Source of the DNA: Candidatus Kapaibacterium sp.
GTDB taxonomy: Bacteria > Bacteroidota > Ignavibacteria > Kapaibacteriales > UBA2268
Assembly (NCBI GenBank): GCA_026418625.1
Contig: JAOABA010000056.1
Span: 62,001 to 126,000, forward strand
DNA length: 64,000 nucleotides
Direction of reading: 5' to 3'
Under the pieces are notes generated by a model. That model was given only the letters and a program-made list of their open reading frames with translations. It did no database searches and was not told the DNA's origin. Both the position numbers and the translations under genes were made by a program. Of the stretch, positions 51,770 through 61,644 are shown in pieces (within the stretch, counting starts at the first letter, position 1; every line of letters begins with the position of its first letter).

Positions 51770-54700
51770 ATGATTAAGTATTTTTTTGTTACTTTCGCAT
51801 TGTTGCTTTCATTAAGCAATTCGATGTCTTCAAAAAATTTAGCTTTTATCGAGAACAAAGGGCAATTAATCAACTCTGAAGGACAAATAGCAAAAGAAGT
51901 TAAATTTTATAATAATCAAATCTCACCCGCTGTTTATCTCTCTGACTCACACATTAGCTTTGTTTCATCAAGAACCAAAAATGCTTCCACACGTTTTACT
52001 GACATTAAATTTGGTGTTGATGAGAAGATAAATATAGAAAAACCTGAATTATATAGATTTGATGTCTATTTTGAAGGCTATAACACAAATTCTAAATTAA
52101 TAGCTGATGAACAGCAAAATTTTAAATATAATTATTATCTGTCTCATTGCCCGGATGGAATTGAGAATGTTGGAAACTTTGAAAAAGCAATTTATATGAA
52201 CATTTATCCGAATACTGATTTTGTTATTAATTTCAAAGATAATATTCTACAAAGAGAATTTCTATTAGAAAACATAAAAACAATCAATGATATCAAGTTA
52301 AGATTTGAAGGAATTCAAGGGATTGAAATAATTAGCAGAAATACAATTAAGATAATAATTCCAAACGATGAAATAATCCTAAAACTTCCTGATTTTTTTG
52401 TTATTGATGAAAACAAGCACAAAACACCAATTGAATATGGTATTTCTGTTCAAGAAAAAACTATTTCATTTTTTGAAGGAAAAAATGCTAATGCATTTTT
52501 AGACCTTCCTTCGATGGAATGGTCAACCTATGCCGGAGGGGTTGGGGAAGATAAGATTATGTCAGCACAGTTTGATAATTTCGGAAATATTATTGCTGCA
52601 GGTTTTTCTTATAGTTCCAATTTTCCAACGACACCCGGTGTATGGCAAGAGCAGTTATCCGGACCTACTGATATCATTATTATGAAATTTACGAATAGCG
52701 GTGAAATCATCTGGAGCACATTTTTTGGTTCGCTCGGTTTGGAGTATGCAAATGCCTTAAAAGCAGATAAAATTAATAATTATTGGATAGTTGGTGAATG
52801 CAGAAATGATTTATTCCCTGTAACTAATGATGCATTTCAAAAAAATTATATTGGTGGCACAGCTGATGGAATAATAATCAAATTGAGCGATCAGGGCAAA
52901 AGACTCTATGCTACATACTACGGCGGTTCGAATTACGACACTTTTTCCTCACTGGCTTTCGACTCGAAAAATAATCTCTGGTTGGCTACAAGGACTAATA
53001 GTAGGGTTTTCCCTTGCACTCCTGACGCCATCAAATCAAATCTTGATGGTGAATACGATGGTGTAATAATTCAAATGACAAATGATGGTAAACAGCTATA
53101 TTCAACCTATTTCGGTGGTGAATATGACGACTTTTATGAAAGCCTTGTAGTTGATTCCGAGGATAATGTCATTGTATCAGGTTATTCAAGCAGCCCTAAT
53201 TATTTTACTACTTCAGATGCTTATCAAAAAACTCTCAAGGAATATTATGATGCTGTCTTGACAAAATTTTCGAAAGATAAAAAAGTGATTTGGTCAACTT
53301 TCTTCGGTGGCTCAGGTTATGATTATGGGAGCAATATAGCAATTGATGTAGATGATAATTTATTTATCCACGGTTACACTTCGAGCACTAATCTACCAAG
53401 CTCAGCAAATGTCTATCAGTCAAAATATGGGGGTGGAGTTTCTGACTGCTTCCTTGCAAAATTCAAAAATTCAGGTAATTTAGAATGGGTTACTTATGTT
53501 GGAGGCTCAGGTTACGAGGGTGAAGCATCAATTATTTACACACAATTTGGAAATGTTGTTTGCTCAAAAAATGGTAAAATAGCTATCGCTGCACGAACTC
53601 TTAGCAATGATTTGAAAACAACTCCCGATGCATTTCAGAAAAATGCTCAAGGAGGACTTGACGCTTTCTTTGGAATTTTTAATCCTGATGGCACTGCCTC
53701 TACTGTTTCATATCTCGGTGGTTCTAAGGGTGATAATGCTTTTGATATTGATATCTTTCAAGACAGTGTAATTATCATTGCTGGAATAACTGAGAGTCTC
53801 GATTTCCCTTTGAAAAATGCATTTCAATCTATTCAAGGTGGTGGGATAGATGGTTTTATCATTAAGTTCGGGAATAAATCAGATTGCCCTTATCCTGCGT
53901 TTGATTATAAAGATTTCAGAAACATTAAGCAATTGAATTTTAGCGGGTTTGCCCACCAAAAAGATAACATTATTAGATTAACAAAAACAAAAACAAATGA
54001 AGCCGGTGCAGTTTGGTTTAATCAGAAACTACCTCTTCAATATGGTTTTTCGACAAATTTTTCATTCAAGTTCAGCGAAGGTTCCAACAACAATTGCAAA
54101 GATAATTCTGAAGAGGGTGCCGATGGTATAGCTTTGGTCATTCATAATTCAAACCCTTATGCTATTGGTTGGTCCGGTGGAGGTCTTGGTTATGACGGAA
54201 TAAAAAATAGCCTTGCTATTGAATTTGACACTTTTTCAAATGATTCAACTCAACTGGAGAACCTCTTTGACCCTAATGGTAATCATATTGCAGTTCAATG
54301 TAATGGAATAAATGAAAATACATCAAAGCACCTTCAGGGAATAAATTTAGCAATGAATAGTAATATTCCGGTTATCCGTTCTAACGGAAGAACCTACTAT
54401 GTTTCAATAAGTTATAATCCGAAAACAAAAACATTGATTGTCTATTTTGATTCAACAAACTACTTTAAAAGTCCTGCGATTGTATTGAAAGATTTTGATT
54501 TGTCAAAAAGCATAAGCCTTGATAATAATGCTTCAGCTTATATTGGTATAACTGGAGCAACGGGTTGTGCTTTTCAGAATCAGGATATTCTTAATTGGAA
54601 TTTATGTATTGACCAACCTTTTGTAACCGGAGTTGATGAAAATTATAAAGAATCTGACGAAATATTTCAAATTAGTCCGAATCCAGCTCACGACAGACTC

Positions 54701-54913
54701 ATAATAAGCTCAAAAATGGAGTTAGATGAAAACATTGATATAAAATTAGTTGATATTATTGGAGTAAATCATAACATATTATTCAATCATATCAATGAAA
54801 TCAGTAATAATTCAATGGTGATTGACTTAAAAGACATCCCTGCGGGTTTTTATATTCTTAGAATAACTCAAAAAAATATTTCATTTACGAAGAAGATAAT
54901 TGTAACAAAATAG
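51770..54913 (+). CDS. T9SS cargo: SBBP propeller with L-type lectin domain
   Basis: Secreted protein of 1047 residues with signal peptide (YFFVTFALLLSLSNSMS). The first 240 residues are a beta-rich domain found in front of SBBP proteins (LAFIENKGQLINSEG). Residues of about 250-690 are SBBP beta-propeller repeats (WSTYAGGVGEDKIMSA, WSTFFGGSGYDYGSNIAID and similar). Then an L-type (legume) lectin-like domain (about 700-945: SFKFSEGSNNNCKDNSEEGADGIALVI, SLAIEFDTFSNDSTQ) and a sorting domain (FQISPNPAHDRLIISS, LKDIPAGFYILRIT, KKIIVTK). Probably a surface adhesin or carbohydrate binder. It has the same lectin-plus-tail module as the next gene. Confidence 0.88.
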   Translation: MIKYFFVTFALLLSLSNSMSSKNLAFIENKGQLINSEGQIAKEVKFYNNQISPAVYLSDSHISFVSSRTKNASTRFTDIKFGVDEKINIEKPELYRFDVYFEGYNTNSKLIADEQQNFKYNYYLSHCPDGIENVGNFEKAIYMNIYPNTDFVINFKDNILQREFLLENIKTINDIKLRFEGIQGIEIISRNTIKIIIPNDEIILKLPDFFVIDENKHKTPIEYGISVQEKTISFFEGKNANAFLDLPSMEWSTYAGGVGEDKIMSAQFDNFGNIIAAGFSYSSNFPTTPGVWQEQLSGPTDIIIMKFTNSGEIIWSTFFGSLGLEYANALKADKINNYWIVGECRNDLFPVTNDAFQKNYIGGTADGIIIKLSDQGKRLYATYYGGSNYDTFSSLAFDSKNNLWLATRTNSRVFPCTPDAIKSNLDGEYDGVIIQMTNDGKQLYSTYFGGEYDDFYESLVVDSEDNVIVSGYSSSPNYFTTSDAYQKTLKEYYDAVLTKFSKDKKVIWSTFFGGSGYDYGSNIAIDVDDNLFIHGYTSSTNLPSSANVYQSKYGGGVSDCFLAKFKNSGNLEWVTYVGGSGYEGEASIIYTQFGNVVCSKNGKIAIAARTLSNDLKTTPDAFQKNAQGGLDAFFGIFNPDGTASTVSYLGGSKGDNAFDIDIFQDSVIIIAGITESLDFPLKNAFQSIQGGGIDGFIIKFGNKSDCPYPAFDYKDFRNIKQLNFSGFAHQKDNIIRLTKTKTNEAGAVWFNQKLPLQYGFSTNFSFKFSEGSNNNCKDNSEEGADGIALVIHNSNPYAIGWSGGGLGYDGIKNSLAIEFDTFSNDSTQLENLFDPNGNHIAVQCNGINENTSKHLQGINLAMNSNIPVIRSNGRTYYVSISYNPKTKTLIVYFDSTNYFKSPAIVLKDFDLSKSISLDNNASAYIGITGATGCAFQNQDILNWNLCIDQPFVTGVDENYKESDEIFQISPNPAHDRLIISSKMELDENIDIKLVDIIGVNHNILFNHINEISNNSMVIDLKDIPAGFYILRITQKNISFTKKIIVTK

Positions 54914-54985
54914 CTTTTTTAGTTTTAATTAAATGTTAATTTGTTCAAATTTTTATAAATTTGATTTTTGTTACAATTTACTATT

Positions 54986-57900
54986 ATGAAAATGAATTTA
55001 AATCTTTTCAAAGTGATAAGAAAAATTTTCTATATATCATTAATCTTAATTTTAATCGGAACAGCAGAATCTAAGTCTCAGGAAAATTTCGATAGCAAAG
55101 GGAAAGATTTCTGGCTGACTTTCCTGCCCAACTATCATAATAATAAATTTTCGAGCTCAGAACAAAGAAGATATGGTGACTCATTATATATTTTTATTAC
55201 TTCTGAAACACCGACTCGTGGAATAATAGAATATAGAGACATTAATAAAAGAAATTATACACATAACTTTACTATTACTAATCCTGCTGAGGTTTATACA
55301 TTCAAAGTAAGTTTCTATGATATCGAACTTGTTGGACAGAATGACAGTGGTAATGAAGATTTATTCCAAGATCAAAGTCAAACAGTTGTTAAACAATCCT
55401 TTCATATTACATCAGATGATGACATTACAGTTTATGCATTAAACCAAGCGGTAACAACGAGTGATGCTTTTTTGGTTTTGCCTACTGATGTTCTTGGTAA
55501 AAACTATTTTGTAATGGCTTATAATAGCGATGGGAGTAATTTCCTTCAGAAAATTTCTTGGACACCGTCACAATTTGGAATTGTTGCTACCGAAGACAAT
55601 ACTGACGTTCAGATTATACCATCATCGCCTACGCATAAAACTCAGATGAATATTCAGAATATTAAATTAAACAAGGGAGATGTATATTTTGTTCAATCAT
55701 TAATTAGGGAAAACAACCCTTATAACGATTTAACTGGAACGGAAATTATTTCCTCAAATCCAGTTGCTGTATTTTCCGGTCATCAAAGGGCAAAAATACC
55801 TTACAATCTTGTTGGTGAATCTTTTTCTAGAGATTGTATTATTGAGCAATTGCCACCTGTTAAGGTATGGGGCAAAAATGCTTTGCTTGTTCCTTATTCT
55901 CAACCTACAGGAATAACGCTTCAAGGAAGTGATTTATTCAGAATTTTAGCTGCTTACGATAGCACACAAATATTTATTAACGGTGGTTTAATTACTACAT
56001 TAAACCGTGGTGAATTTTATGAAGGGGAGTTGAGGAATTCCGGTTCTGTTACTGCAACAAATCCAGTTCTTGTTGCACAATTCAAAAAAACATCTGCAGA
56101 TGCACCTCAACTGAAACTTAGTGACCCATTTATGATGATTATTCCACCGAAGGAACAATTTTTGAAATCCTGCCGTGTGATAAATGCTCAAGCATATGAA
56201 CTCAGTTCTGAAATGACTTACGATAAAGTTTATCTTGAGCATTATATTATTATTGTCTCACAGGATAATTTTATCCAAACAGTCAAACTCGATAATCAAC
56301 CTGTTCCTGTGAGTGCATTTATGCCTATTTCCGGTTCTGGATATTCTTATGCGAATATGAGGGTAGATGAAGGAGTCCATACAATTCAATCTGATGAACC
56401 TGTCGGTGTGTATGTTTATGGTTATGGATATGCTAATTCTTATGGATATATCGGCGGAATGGGATTTAAACCAAATGAATATCAACCCCCGGAAATAACA
56501 GCAGTAGATTCGTGTTATAAGGTTTCAGGAGTTGCTTCATCTTACACTGGGAATGATTCCGGGCTTGGTGAAGTAAAATCCGAAAACGAAAATAATGTTA
56601 CCGTTACCATAGAAAATTTCAAACCCTATAAGAAAAATGTTGCTTTCTCTGCCCGTTTGAATGATATTAGGCAGGATGGTTATTTCAAAATAACTGCTGT
56701 GGATTCAACCGGTCTATCAACAACAAAGGAATTTTATATTCCCGGCTTTACTGTTGCCTTAATTGGAAATGAAATGACTGACACTTTAAGGGTTTTTCAA
56801 TACAATTTGAAAAAAGGAGATGTAATTTGCTTCACTGTCCCAGTCAAAAATTACGGAACAAAATTTGTTCATACTATAAATTCTTACTTTTTCAATAAGC
56901 CAGGTTTTACGATTACATCAAATAATAAAGTCTTGTTCCCAAATGATGTTGATTCTATAAAAATATGCTACACAGCCTCATCAGACGATGCATTAATTGA
57001 TACTTTAGTAATAAATTCCTACTGCGGAAACAGAAATATTTTGATAGTAAGAATAAATAGTTCTCGTTGCGATCCAAGAGAATTTAATTATTCTGATTTT
57101 TCTAACCCCCAAAGAATATTTTTTGCTGGATCCTCAAAATTATCAGATAAATATCTAAGGCTTACTCCAGCCGCTGTTAATCAAAGTGGAGCTGTATGGT
57201 ATACAACCAAAGTGCCTGTAAAGAGTGGTTTTTATACTAAATTCAAATTCAGGTTTACCGAAGGAAACAATAACAATTGCAATGATGGTTCTCTTCCCGG
57301 AGCTGATGGCATTGCATTTGTGATACAAAATACAAGTCCGATGATTTCCGGTGGCCTTGGCGGAGGAATCGGATATGATGGTTTAGAAAATTCAATAGCT
57401 ATCGAATTTGATACTTTTTCGAATGACTCAACCCAAATTGAAAACTTATTCGACCCAAACGGCAATCATATTGCTATTCAATCAAGGGGAAAGCTTGCGA
57501 ATTCATCAAGACACACAAAAGAAAATACATTAGCTCTATTGAAAAATGTAATTTCTATTAGAGCAGATGGAACAATATATTATGCTATGATTGACTATAA
57601 TATCGAAAGAAATAAAATCAGGGTTTTTCTTGATACAGTGGATATAATGACGAAACCCATTCTTGTTGCTGAAAATGTAAAACTCGAAGAATTACTAAAT
57701 CTTGAGAATGGAACAAATGCTTGGGTTGGTTTTACATCTGCTACAGGTTGTGCTTTTGAAAATCACGATATTTTAAGTTGGTATCTCTGTCCCGCAAAAG
57801 AAGGGCAAACTCTTGATTTAGATGAAAAACAAATATCTGATTTTAATAATTTTGAATTAGAATGTTCACCTAATCCTTTTTATGATAAAATCAAAATTTC

Positions 57901-58108
57901 ATATTATGTTCCTAATCTTTCACATTTGTCAATAAGCATTTTTGATGCCCTTGGCAGAGAGGTTTCGTCATTACATAATGATATTCAAACGTCGGGTTAT
58001 CATAATATATATTGGTCTCCGGAAACCAATATACAAAGTGGTATCTATTTCTTAAAGCTTAAATCAGGAAACAATATTTTAACTGAAAAACTTATTTATT
58101 TAAGATAG
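54986..58108 (+). CDS. T9SS cargo: IgGFc-binding-type domain with L-type lectin domain
   Basis: Secreted protein of about 1040 residues. The track begins at TTG 54968; ATG 54986 (MKMNLNLFKVIRKIF) gives a normal signal sequence (FYISLILILIGTAES), and TAAATTTG at 54956-54963 is a -7-like element. The N-terminal half (about 30-510) is the IgGFc-binding N-terminal domain frequent in Bacteroidota surface proteins (GKDFWLTFLPNYHN, FHITSDDDITVYALNQ, GTEIISSNPVAVFSGH). A short beta domain and the L-type lectin domain follow (about 705-940: FRFTEGNNNNCNDGSLPGADG, IAIEFDTFSNDSTQIEN), closing with a sorting domain (LECSPNPFYDKIKISY, ISIFDALGREV). Presumably an adhesin. Confidence 0.88.
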   Translation: MKMNLNLFKVIRKIFYISLILILIGTAESKSQENFDSKGKDFWLTFLPNYHNNKFSSSEQRRYGDSLYIFITSETPTRGIIEYRDINKRNYTHNFTITNPAEVYTFKVSFYDIELVGQNDSGNEDLFQDQSQTVVKQSFHITSDDDITVYALNQAVTTSDAFLVLPTDVLGKNYFVMAYNSDGSNFLQKISWTPSQFGIVATEDNTDVQIIPSSPTHKTQMNIQNIKLNKGDVYFVQSLIRENNPYNDLTGTEIISSNPVAVFSGHQRAKIPYNLVGESFSRDCIIEQLPPVKVWGKNALLVPYSQPTGITLQGSDLFRILAAYDSTQIFINGGLITTLNRGEFYEGELRNSGSVTATNPVLVAQFKKTSADAPQLKLSDPFMMIIPPKEQFLKSCRVINAQAYELSSEMTYDKVYLEHYIIIVSQDNFIQTVKLDNQPVPVSAFMPISGSGYSYANMRVDEGVHTIQSDEPVGVYVYGYGYANSYGYIGGMGFKPNEYQPPEITAVDSCYKVSGVASSYTGNDSGLGEVKSENENNVTVTIENFKPYKKNVAFSARLNDIRQDGYFKITAVDSTGLSTTKEFYIPGFTVALIGNEMTDTLRVFQYNLKKGDVICFTVPVKNYGTKFVHTINSYFFNKPGFTITSNNKVLFPNDVDSIKICYTASSDDALIDTLVINSYCGNRNILIVRINSSRCDPREFNYSDFSNPQRIFFAGSSKLSDKYLRLTPAAVNQSGAVWYTTKVPVKSGFYTKFKFRFTEGNNNNCNDGSLPGADGIAFVIQNTSPMISGGLGGGIGYDGLENSIAIEFDTFSNDSTQIENLFDPNGNHIAIQSRGKLANSSRHTKENTLALLKNVISIRADGTIYYAMIDYNIERNKIRVFLDTVDIMTKPILVAENVKLEELLNLENGTNAWVGFTSATGCAFENHDILSWYLCPAKEGQTLDLDEKQISDFNNFELECSPNPFYDKIKISYYVPNLSHLSISIFDALGREVSSLHNDIQTSGYHNIYWSPETNIQSGIYFLKLKSGNNILTEKLIYLR

Positions 58109-58252
58109 TTAAGACTTTAATATAAATTTTCTTTAGTTTAAAAAAAAATATTTTTATTTATAACTAAATTATTTTATATTAACATTCATAGTTTTTTGAT
58201 TTTAATAAATTTAATTAATTATTTACCAACCATAAAAAGGAGTATATTAGCA

Positions 58253-58555
58253 ATGGAAAACATAGAGATATTTTCCGACCAAGATATTGGTATGATTGCA
58301 AAAAGGTTTAAAACACTATCCGAAGCCTCACGATTAAAAATAATAAAAGCTCTGCAAAACGGTGAAAAATGCGTAACAGATATAATCAAGATTACTGGTC
58401 TGCTTCAGGCAAATGTATCAAAACAATTAAAAATTTTGGAAAATGACGGTATTGTAACCTGTCGCCCTGCTGGATTACAAAGATTTTACAAAATTTCAGA
58501 TCCAATCGTCTTTCAGATTTGTCAAGAAGTATGTCAATCAAAGAAAACTAATTAA
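58253..58555 (+). CDS. ArsR-family winged-helix regulator
   Basis: Small DNA-binding protein of 100 residues. The true start is ATG 58253, with AAAGGAG ten bases upstream; the track frame begins 19 codons earlier in non-homologous sequence. The winged helix is typical of ArsR (MIAKRFKTLSEASRLKIIKALQNG, QANVSKQLKILENDGIV, RPAGLQRFYKISD). Cys residues stand in GEKCVTDI, VTCRPAG and CQEVCQ, so metal or redox sensing is possible, although the classic ELCVC metal site is lacking. It is followed after six bases by plsC, probably co-transcribed; the regulated genes are not evident. Confidence 0.85.
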   Translation: MENIEIFSDQDIGMIAKRFKTLSEASRLKIIKALQNGEKCVTDIIKITGLLQANVSKQLKILENDGIVTCRPAGLQRFYKISDPIVFQICQEVCQSKKTN

Positions 58556-58561
58556 TGTTCG

Positions 58562-59296
58562 GTGAAATCGTTTTTTAATAAAGTTCGGTTTCTTTTTAAA
58601 ACAATCGGATTGGTTTTAATAACTGTTTATGACTCGATAATAGTCCTTTTTAATACTTTTTTTAATTCAAAAAAATATAGCTTTTTTGAGCATTCAAGAA
58701 AATGGTCAAGAAGATTACTAAAATTTAGTGGCGTAAAGCTTAACATTATCGGTTTAGATAATGTCAATACTAATCAAACTTATATTTTTATTTCCAACCA
58801 CAGCAGCTTGTTTGACATACCTGTTCTTTTTCTCTCAATCCCCGTAAATGCAAGAATAATATACAAAAAGGAACTTGAGAAAATTCCTGTGTTTGGATAT
58901 ATGCTCAAGAAATCACCTCTGATACCTGTTCAACGAGAAGATCCTCGCAAAGCCTTCGAAAGCATACAACAATCAATAGATTCAATCAAAGAGGATGTTT
59001 CCGTTATCATATTTCCCGAGGGGACACGTTCCCGAAGCGGTGAACTTGGGGAATTCCGAAGAGGTGCTTTTAACCTTGCAACTCGCTCTGGTAAGCTCAT
59101 CATTCCCATAACAATAATTGGAACAAATAGAATCATACCCAAAGGCAAATTAAGTATTAGCACGGGTGAGGTAACTGTTATTTTCAGCCCACCTATAAAA
59201 CCACCTCAGAACCCCACAGCAAAAGAAGAAAAAGAGATGATGAAACTAACCAGAAACATTATTGCAATGAATTTAAGTTCAGAAACGTCAAAATAA
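58562..59296 (+). CDS. plsC: 1-acyl-sn-glycerol-3-phosphate acyltransferase
   Basis: Membrane-associated enzyme of 244 residues that adds the second acyl chain to lysophosphatidate in phospholipid synthesis. Motif I is ISNHSSLFDIPVLF (H-x4-D), motif III VIIFPEGTRSRSG, and further blocks KKSPLIPVQRED and IPITIIGTNRIIP fit. A hydrophobic N-terminal helix (TIGLVLITVYDSIIVLF) anchors it. The start is a GTG six bases after the ArsR stop. This is the canonical plsC of the window, in contrast to the atypical acyltransferase at 10978. Confidence 0.92.
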   Translation: MKSFFNKVRFLFKTIGLVLITVYDSIIVLFNTFFNSKKYSFFEHSRKWSRRLLKFSGVKLNIIGLDNVNTNQTYIFISNHSSLFDIPVLFLSIPVNARIIYKKELEKIPVFGYMLKKSPLIPVQREDPRKAFESIQQSIDSIKEDVSVIIFPEGTRSRSGELGEFRRGAFNLATRSGKLIIPITIIGTNRIIPKGKLSISTGEVTVIFSPPIKPPQNPTAKEEKEMMKLTRNIIAMNLSSETSK

Positions 59297-59328
59297 TTTG
59301 TTAAAATCAAAAAAAGAACTTAATTTTG
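59297..59328 (+). promoter_or_regulatory. Bacteroidota-type promoter of tRNA-Phe
   Basis: TTTG (59297-59300) and TAATTTTG (59321-59328) are separated by exactly 20 bases, the same layout as upstream of ftsL. Transcription would begin about seven bases later, just before the mature tRNA start at 59341. Confidence 0.62.
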
Positions 59329-59340
59329 TGTTTCTATTAA

Positions 59341-59413
59341 GGTCAGGTAGCTCAGTTGGTAGAGCAGTGGACTGAAAATCCACGTGTCGGCGGTTCAATT
59401 CCGTCCCTGACCA
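59341..59413 (+). tRNA. tRNA-Phe (GAA)
   Basis: Complete cloverleaf of 73 bases: acceptor GGTCAGG with CCTGACC, D-arm GCTCAGTTGGTAGAGC, anticodon stem GTGGA/TCCAC with loop CTGAAAA, so the anticodon is GAA at 59374-59376, and T-arm CGGTTCAATTCCG. Discriminator A is at 59413; only CA of the tail follows as CACA, so CCA is probably added by enzyme. Confidence 0.97.
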
Positions 59414-59426
59414 CAAAGCAAAACAT

Positions 59427-59460
59427 AACCCCTTGTAAAATCAAAAATTTACAAGGGGTT
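59427..59460 (+). terminator. Hairpin terminator after tRNA-Phe
   Basis: AACCCCTTGTAAA (59427-59439) pairs perfectly with TTTACAAGGGGTT (59448-59460), a 13-bp stem with an 8-base loop. Only a weak T-run (AAATTT) follows, so termination efficiency is uncertain. Confidence 0.7.
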
Positions 59461-59547
59461 AAATTTATCAGGTGGCAAATAAGAAATTAACATACTAACT
59501 CGTCAAGCTCAGTCCTGACTTTTTAGTTCTGAATAGGATTGATTTTT

Positions 59548-60888
59548 TTAGCTTTTTCTTTCAGCTATTACAAATTCGCCTTGAATTTCCTTAAGAAGAA
59601 CTTTAATAGGTGTTCCTCTGAAAGAATTGCTCGATTCTGAATAATTCGGAATAACTTCTTCCTTATTTTTGTCAATTTCGATTATCAGTTTAGTTTTCAC
59701 ATAATTTTCAGTCCAGCCAGAAAGGACTTTTTGATTTTTATCAAATTCTTCGGGTAGGAGCGTTTTAATCTTATTCAATTGAGAAGCATAAAATTGTTTT
59801 CTTTTTTTATCTGATAAATCCCTCAAAGCAATTGTTCTTGATTTTCTTACATCAACTGGAACTATGCCTTTAAAATCTGCGGCAGGAGTATTGGCTCTTT
59901 CGGAATAAGTAAAAGAGTGGAGATAAGAAACGGGCAATTTTTCAAGCAATTTGTAGGTCTCATTAAAATGTTCGTCGGTTTCGCCGGGGAAGCCAGAAAT
60001 TACATCAACACCAATGCAGCAATCCGGGATTTTTTCTTTGATTGAATAGATGAGATTCTCAAAATACTCAGCTTTATACCTTCTTTTCATTAGCTTTAAT
60101 ATTTCTGGTGAGCCGCTTTGTAATGGTATATGAAAATGATGGCAAAAAGTTTCGGATTTAGAGATAATATCAATTATTTCTGGTTTGAGTAAATTAGGTT
60201 CTATTGATGATATTCTGAACCTTTGTTTTAAATTTGCTTGATCTATAAATTTAACCAAATCAAGGAAATTTTCACCAGTTGGAGAGAGATACTCACCCAG
60301 ATTCACACCAGAAAGAACTATTTCGTAATAGTCAGTATCATTGAGCTCAAGAAGTTTAGTTTTCAGTTCTTCGAAGGGCATACTCCTGCTATTACCACGT
60401 GCCTTAGGGATTGTGCAATAAGTGCAGACATAATCACAGCCGTCCTGAATTTTAAGTGTTAATCTCGTATGGCTTTCATTATCTTCTGAACAAGCAGTAT
60501 GAAAGGGTAAATCTTCGAGATCGGAAACAAATATATCTGGTTTGCTTCTTTTACTTTTTGATTCAATATAATTTACTACATTGAATTTTTCTTTTGTGCC
60601 AAAAATTGCATCAACTCCGTCAATTTGAGCAATTTCACCGGGTTTCAATTGAGCATAGCAACCTAAAACACAAATTAAAGCCTCTGGATTGGTTCTTAAA
60701 GCCCTACGAATGATCTTTCTTGCATCACTGTCTGCATTATTAGTTACAGAACAAGTATTTATTATAACAGCGTCAGATTTTTCTCCGAATTCGACAGAGG
60801 TGTGCCCTTTCTTCTCAAGCTTCTGTTGGATTGTTGCTATCTCAGAGAAATTTACTTTACAGCCTATGTTATAATAACTTATTTTCAA
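59548..60888 (-). CDS. mtaB: tRNA t6A methylthiotransferase MtaB
   Basis: Radical-SAM methylthiotransferase of 446 residues that converts t6A37 to ms2t6A37 in tRNAs decoding ANN codons. The N-terminal UPF0004 domain carries three Cys for the auxiliary cluster (NIGCKVN with Cys10, INTCSVTN, VLGCYAQ). The radical-SAM motif is DGCDYVCTYCTIPKARG, and the C-terminus has a TRAM-like domain (VKTKLIIEIDKNKEE). The subfamily blocks (KVNFSEIATIQQ, DAIFGTKEKF) are those of MtaB rather than MiaB or RimO. The start appears to be a TTG at 60888, since no in-frame ATG precedes the motif. Confidence 0.92.
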   Translation of the reverse strand: MKISYYNIGCKVNFSEIATIQQKLEKKGHTSVEFGEKSDAVIINTCSVTNNADSDARKIIRRALRTNPEALICVLGCYAQLKPGEIAQIDGVDAIFGTKEKFNVVNYIESKSKRSKPDIFVSDLEDLPFHTACSEDNESHTRLTLKIQDGCDYVCTYCTIPKARGNSRSMPFEELKTKLLELNDTDYYEIVLSGVNLGEYLSPTGENFLDLVKFIDQANLKQRFRISSIEPNLLKPEIIDIISKSETFCHHFHIPLQSGSPEILKLMKRRYKAEYFENLIYSIKEKIPDCCIGVDVISGFPGETDEHFNETYKLLEKLPVSYLHSFTYSERANTPAADFKGIVPVDVRKSRTIALRDLSDKKRKQFYASQLNKIKTLLPEEFDKNQKVLSGWTENYVKTKLIIEIDKNKEEVIPNYSESSNSFRGTPIKVLLKEIQGEFVIAERKS

Positions 60889-60969
60889 ATTTAATCTTTG
60901 ATTAAAATTAATGTTAAACGAAATAATGGCTTAAATATTAAGTATTATAAGAACTTAATAAAATACTTA

Positions 60970-61644
60970 TTAGTTATTTTTTAGTTTATTTTTAAATACT
61001 TTCTTGAATTTTTCATATTTAGGATTGATTACTAAAGCACAGTAACCTTGATTTGGATTATTCTTGAAATAATTATGATGGTAATCCTCTGCAACATAGA
61101 ATTTCTTAAATTCAGTAACTTCGGTAACGATTGGCTTATCAAAAATTTTTTCTTTTTCAATCAAAGAAATATATTTTTCAGCAGCTTTTTTTTGATCTTC
61201 ATTATGATAAAAAATAGCAGATCGGTATTGTGTACCGACGTCATTACCCTGACGGTTAAGCGAAGTTGGGTCGTGCGTTTTAAAAAATACCTCGAGCAAT
61301 TCATCATAAGATATTATGTTGGGATTAAACGTAATTTGGACGACTTCTGCGTGACCAGTATTTCCAGTGCAAACCTGCTCGTAAGTTGGATTTTCCGTTT
61401 TTCCCCCTGAATAACCGGGAAGAGCTGAATAAACACCATTCAATTCATTGAATATCGCTTCGGAACACCAAAAGCAACCCGATCCAAAAGTTGCTAATTC
61501 TTTTGTTGTATCATTTATCATATTATTTTCACTCTTATTAATTATTAATTTATTTGTAGTTTTCTGGCAGGATACAATAGTCAATTGTATCACAGACAGA
61601 AAAATTAACAAAACTAAAAACCTTATATAAAAAAAAATCTTCAT
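60970..61644 (-). CDS. msrA: Peptide methionine sulfoxide reductase A, lipoprotein form
   Basis: Enzyme of 224 residues that reduces methionine-S-sulfoxide. The catalytic Cys is in [13 protein letters not shown]; other blocks are [51 protein letters not shown] and [11 protein letters not shown]. The N-terminus is a lipoprotein signal with lipobox TIVSC ([13 protein letters not shown]), so this form repairs proteins outside the cytoplasm. The ATG lies inside the right arm of the sppA terminator-like hairpin (see 61637-61689), and its first codons use the T-run, so expression may be linked to that structure. No separate ribosome site is clear. Confidence 0.9.
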   Translation of the reverse strand: MKIFFYIRFLVLLIFLSVIQLTIVSCQKTTNKLIINKSENNMINDTTKELATFGSGCFWCSEAIFNELNGVYSALPGYSGGKTENPTYEQVCTGNTGHAEVVQITFNPNIISYDELLEVFFKTHDPTSLNRQGNDVGTQYRSAIFYHNEDQKKAAEKYISLIEKEKIFDKPIVTEVTEFKKFYVAEDYHHNYFKNNPNQGYCALVINPKYEKFKKVFKNKLKNN

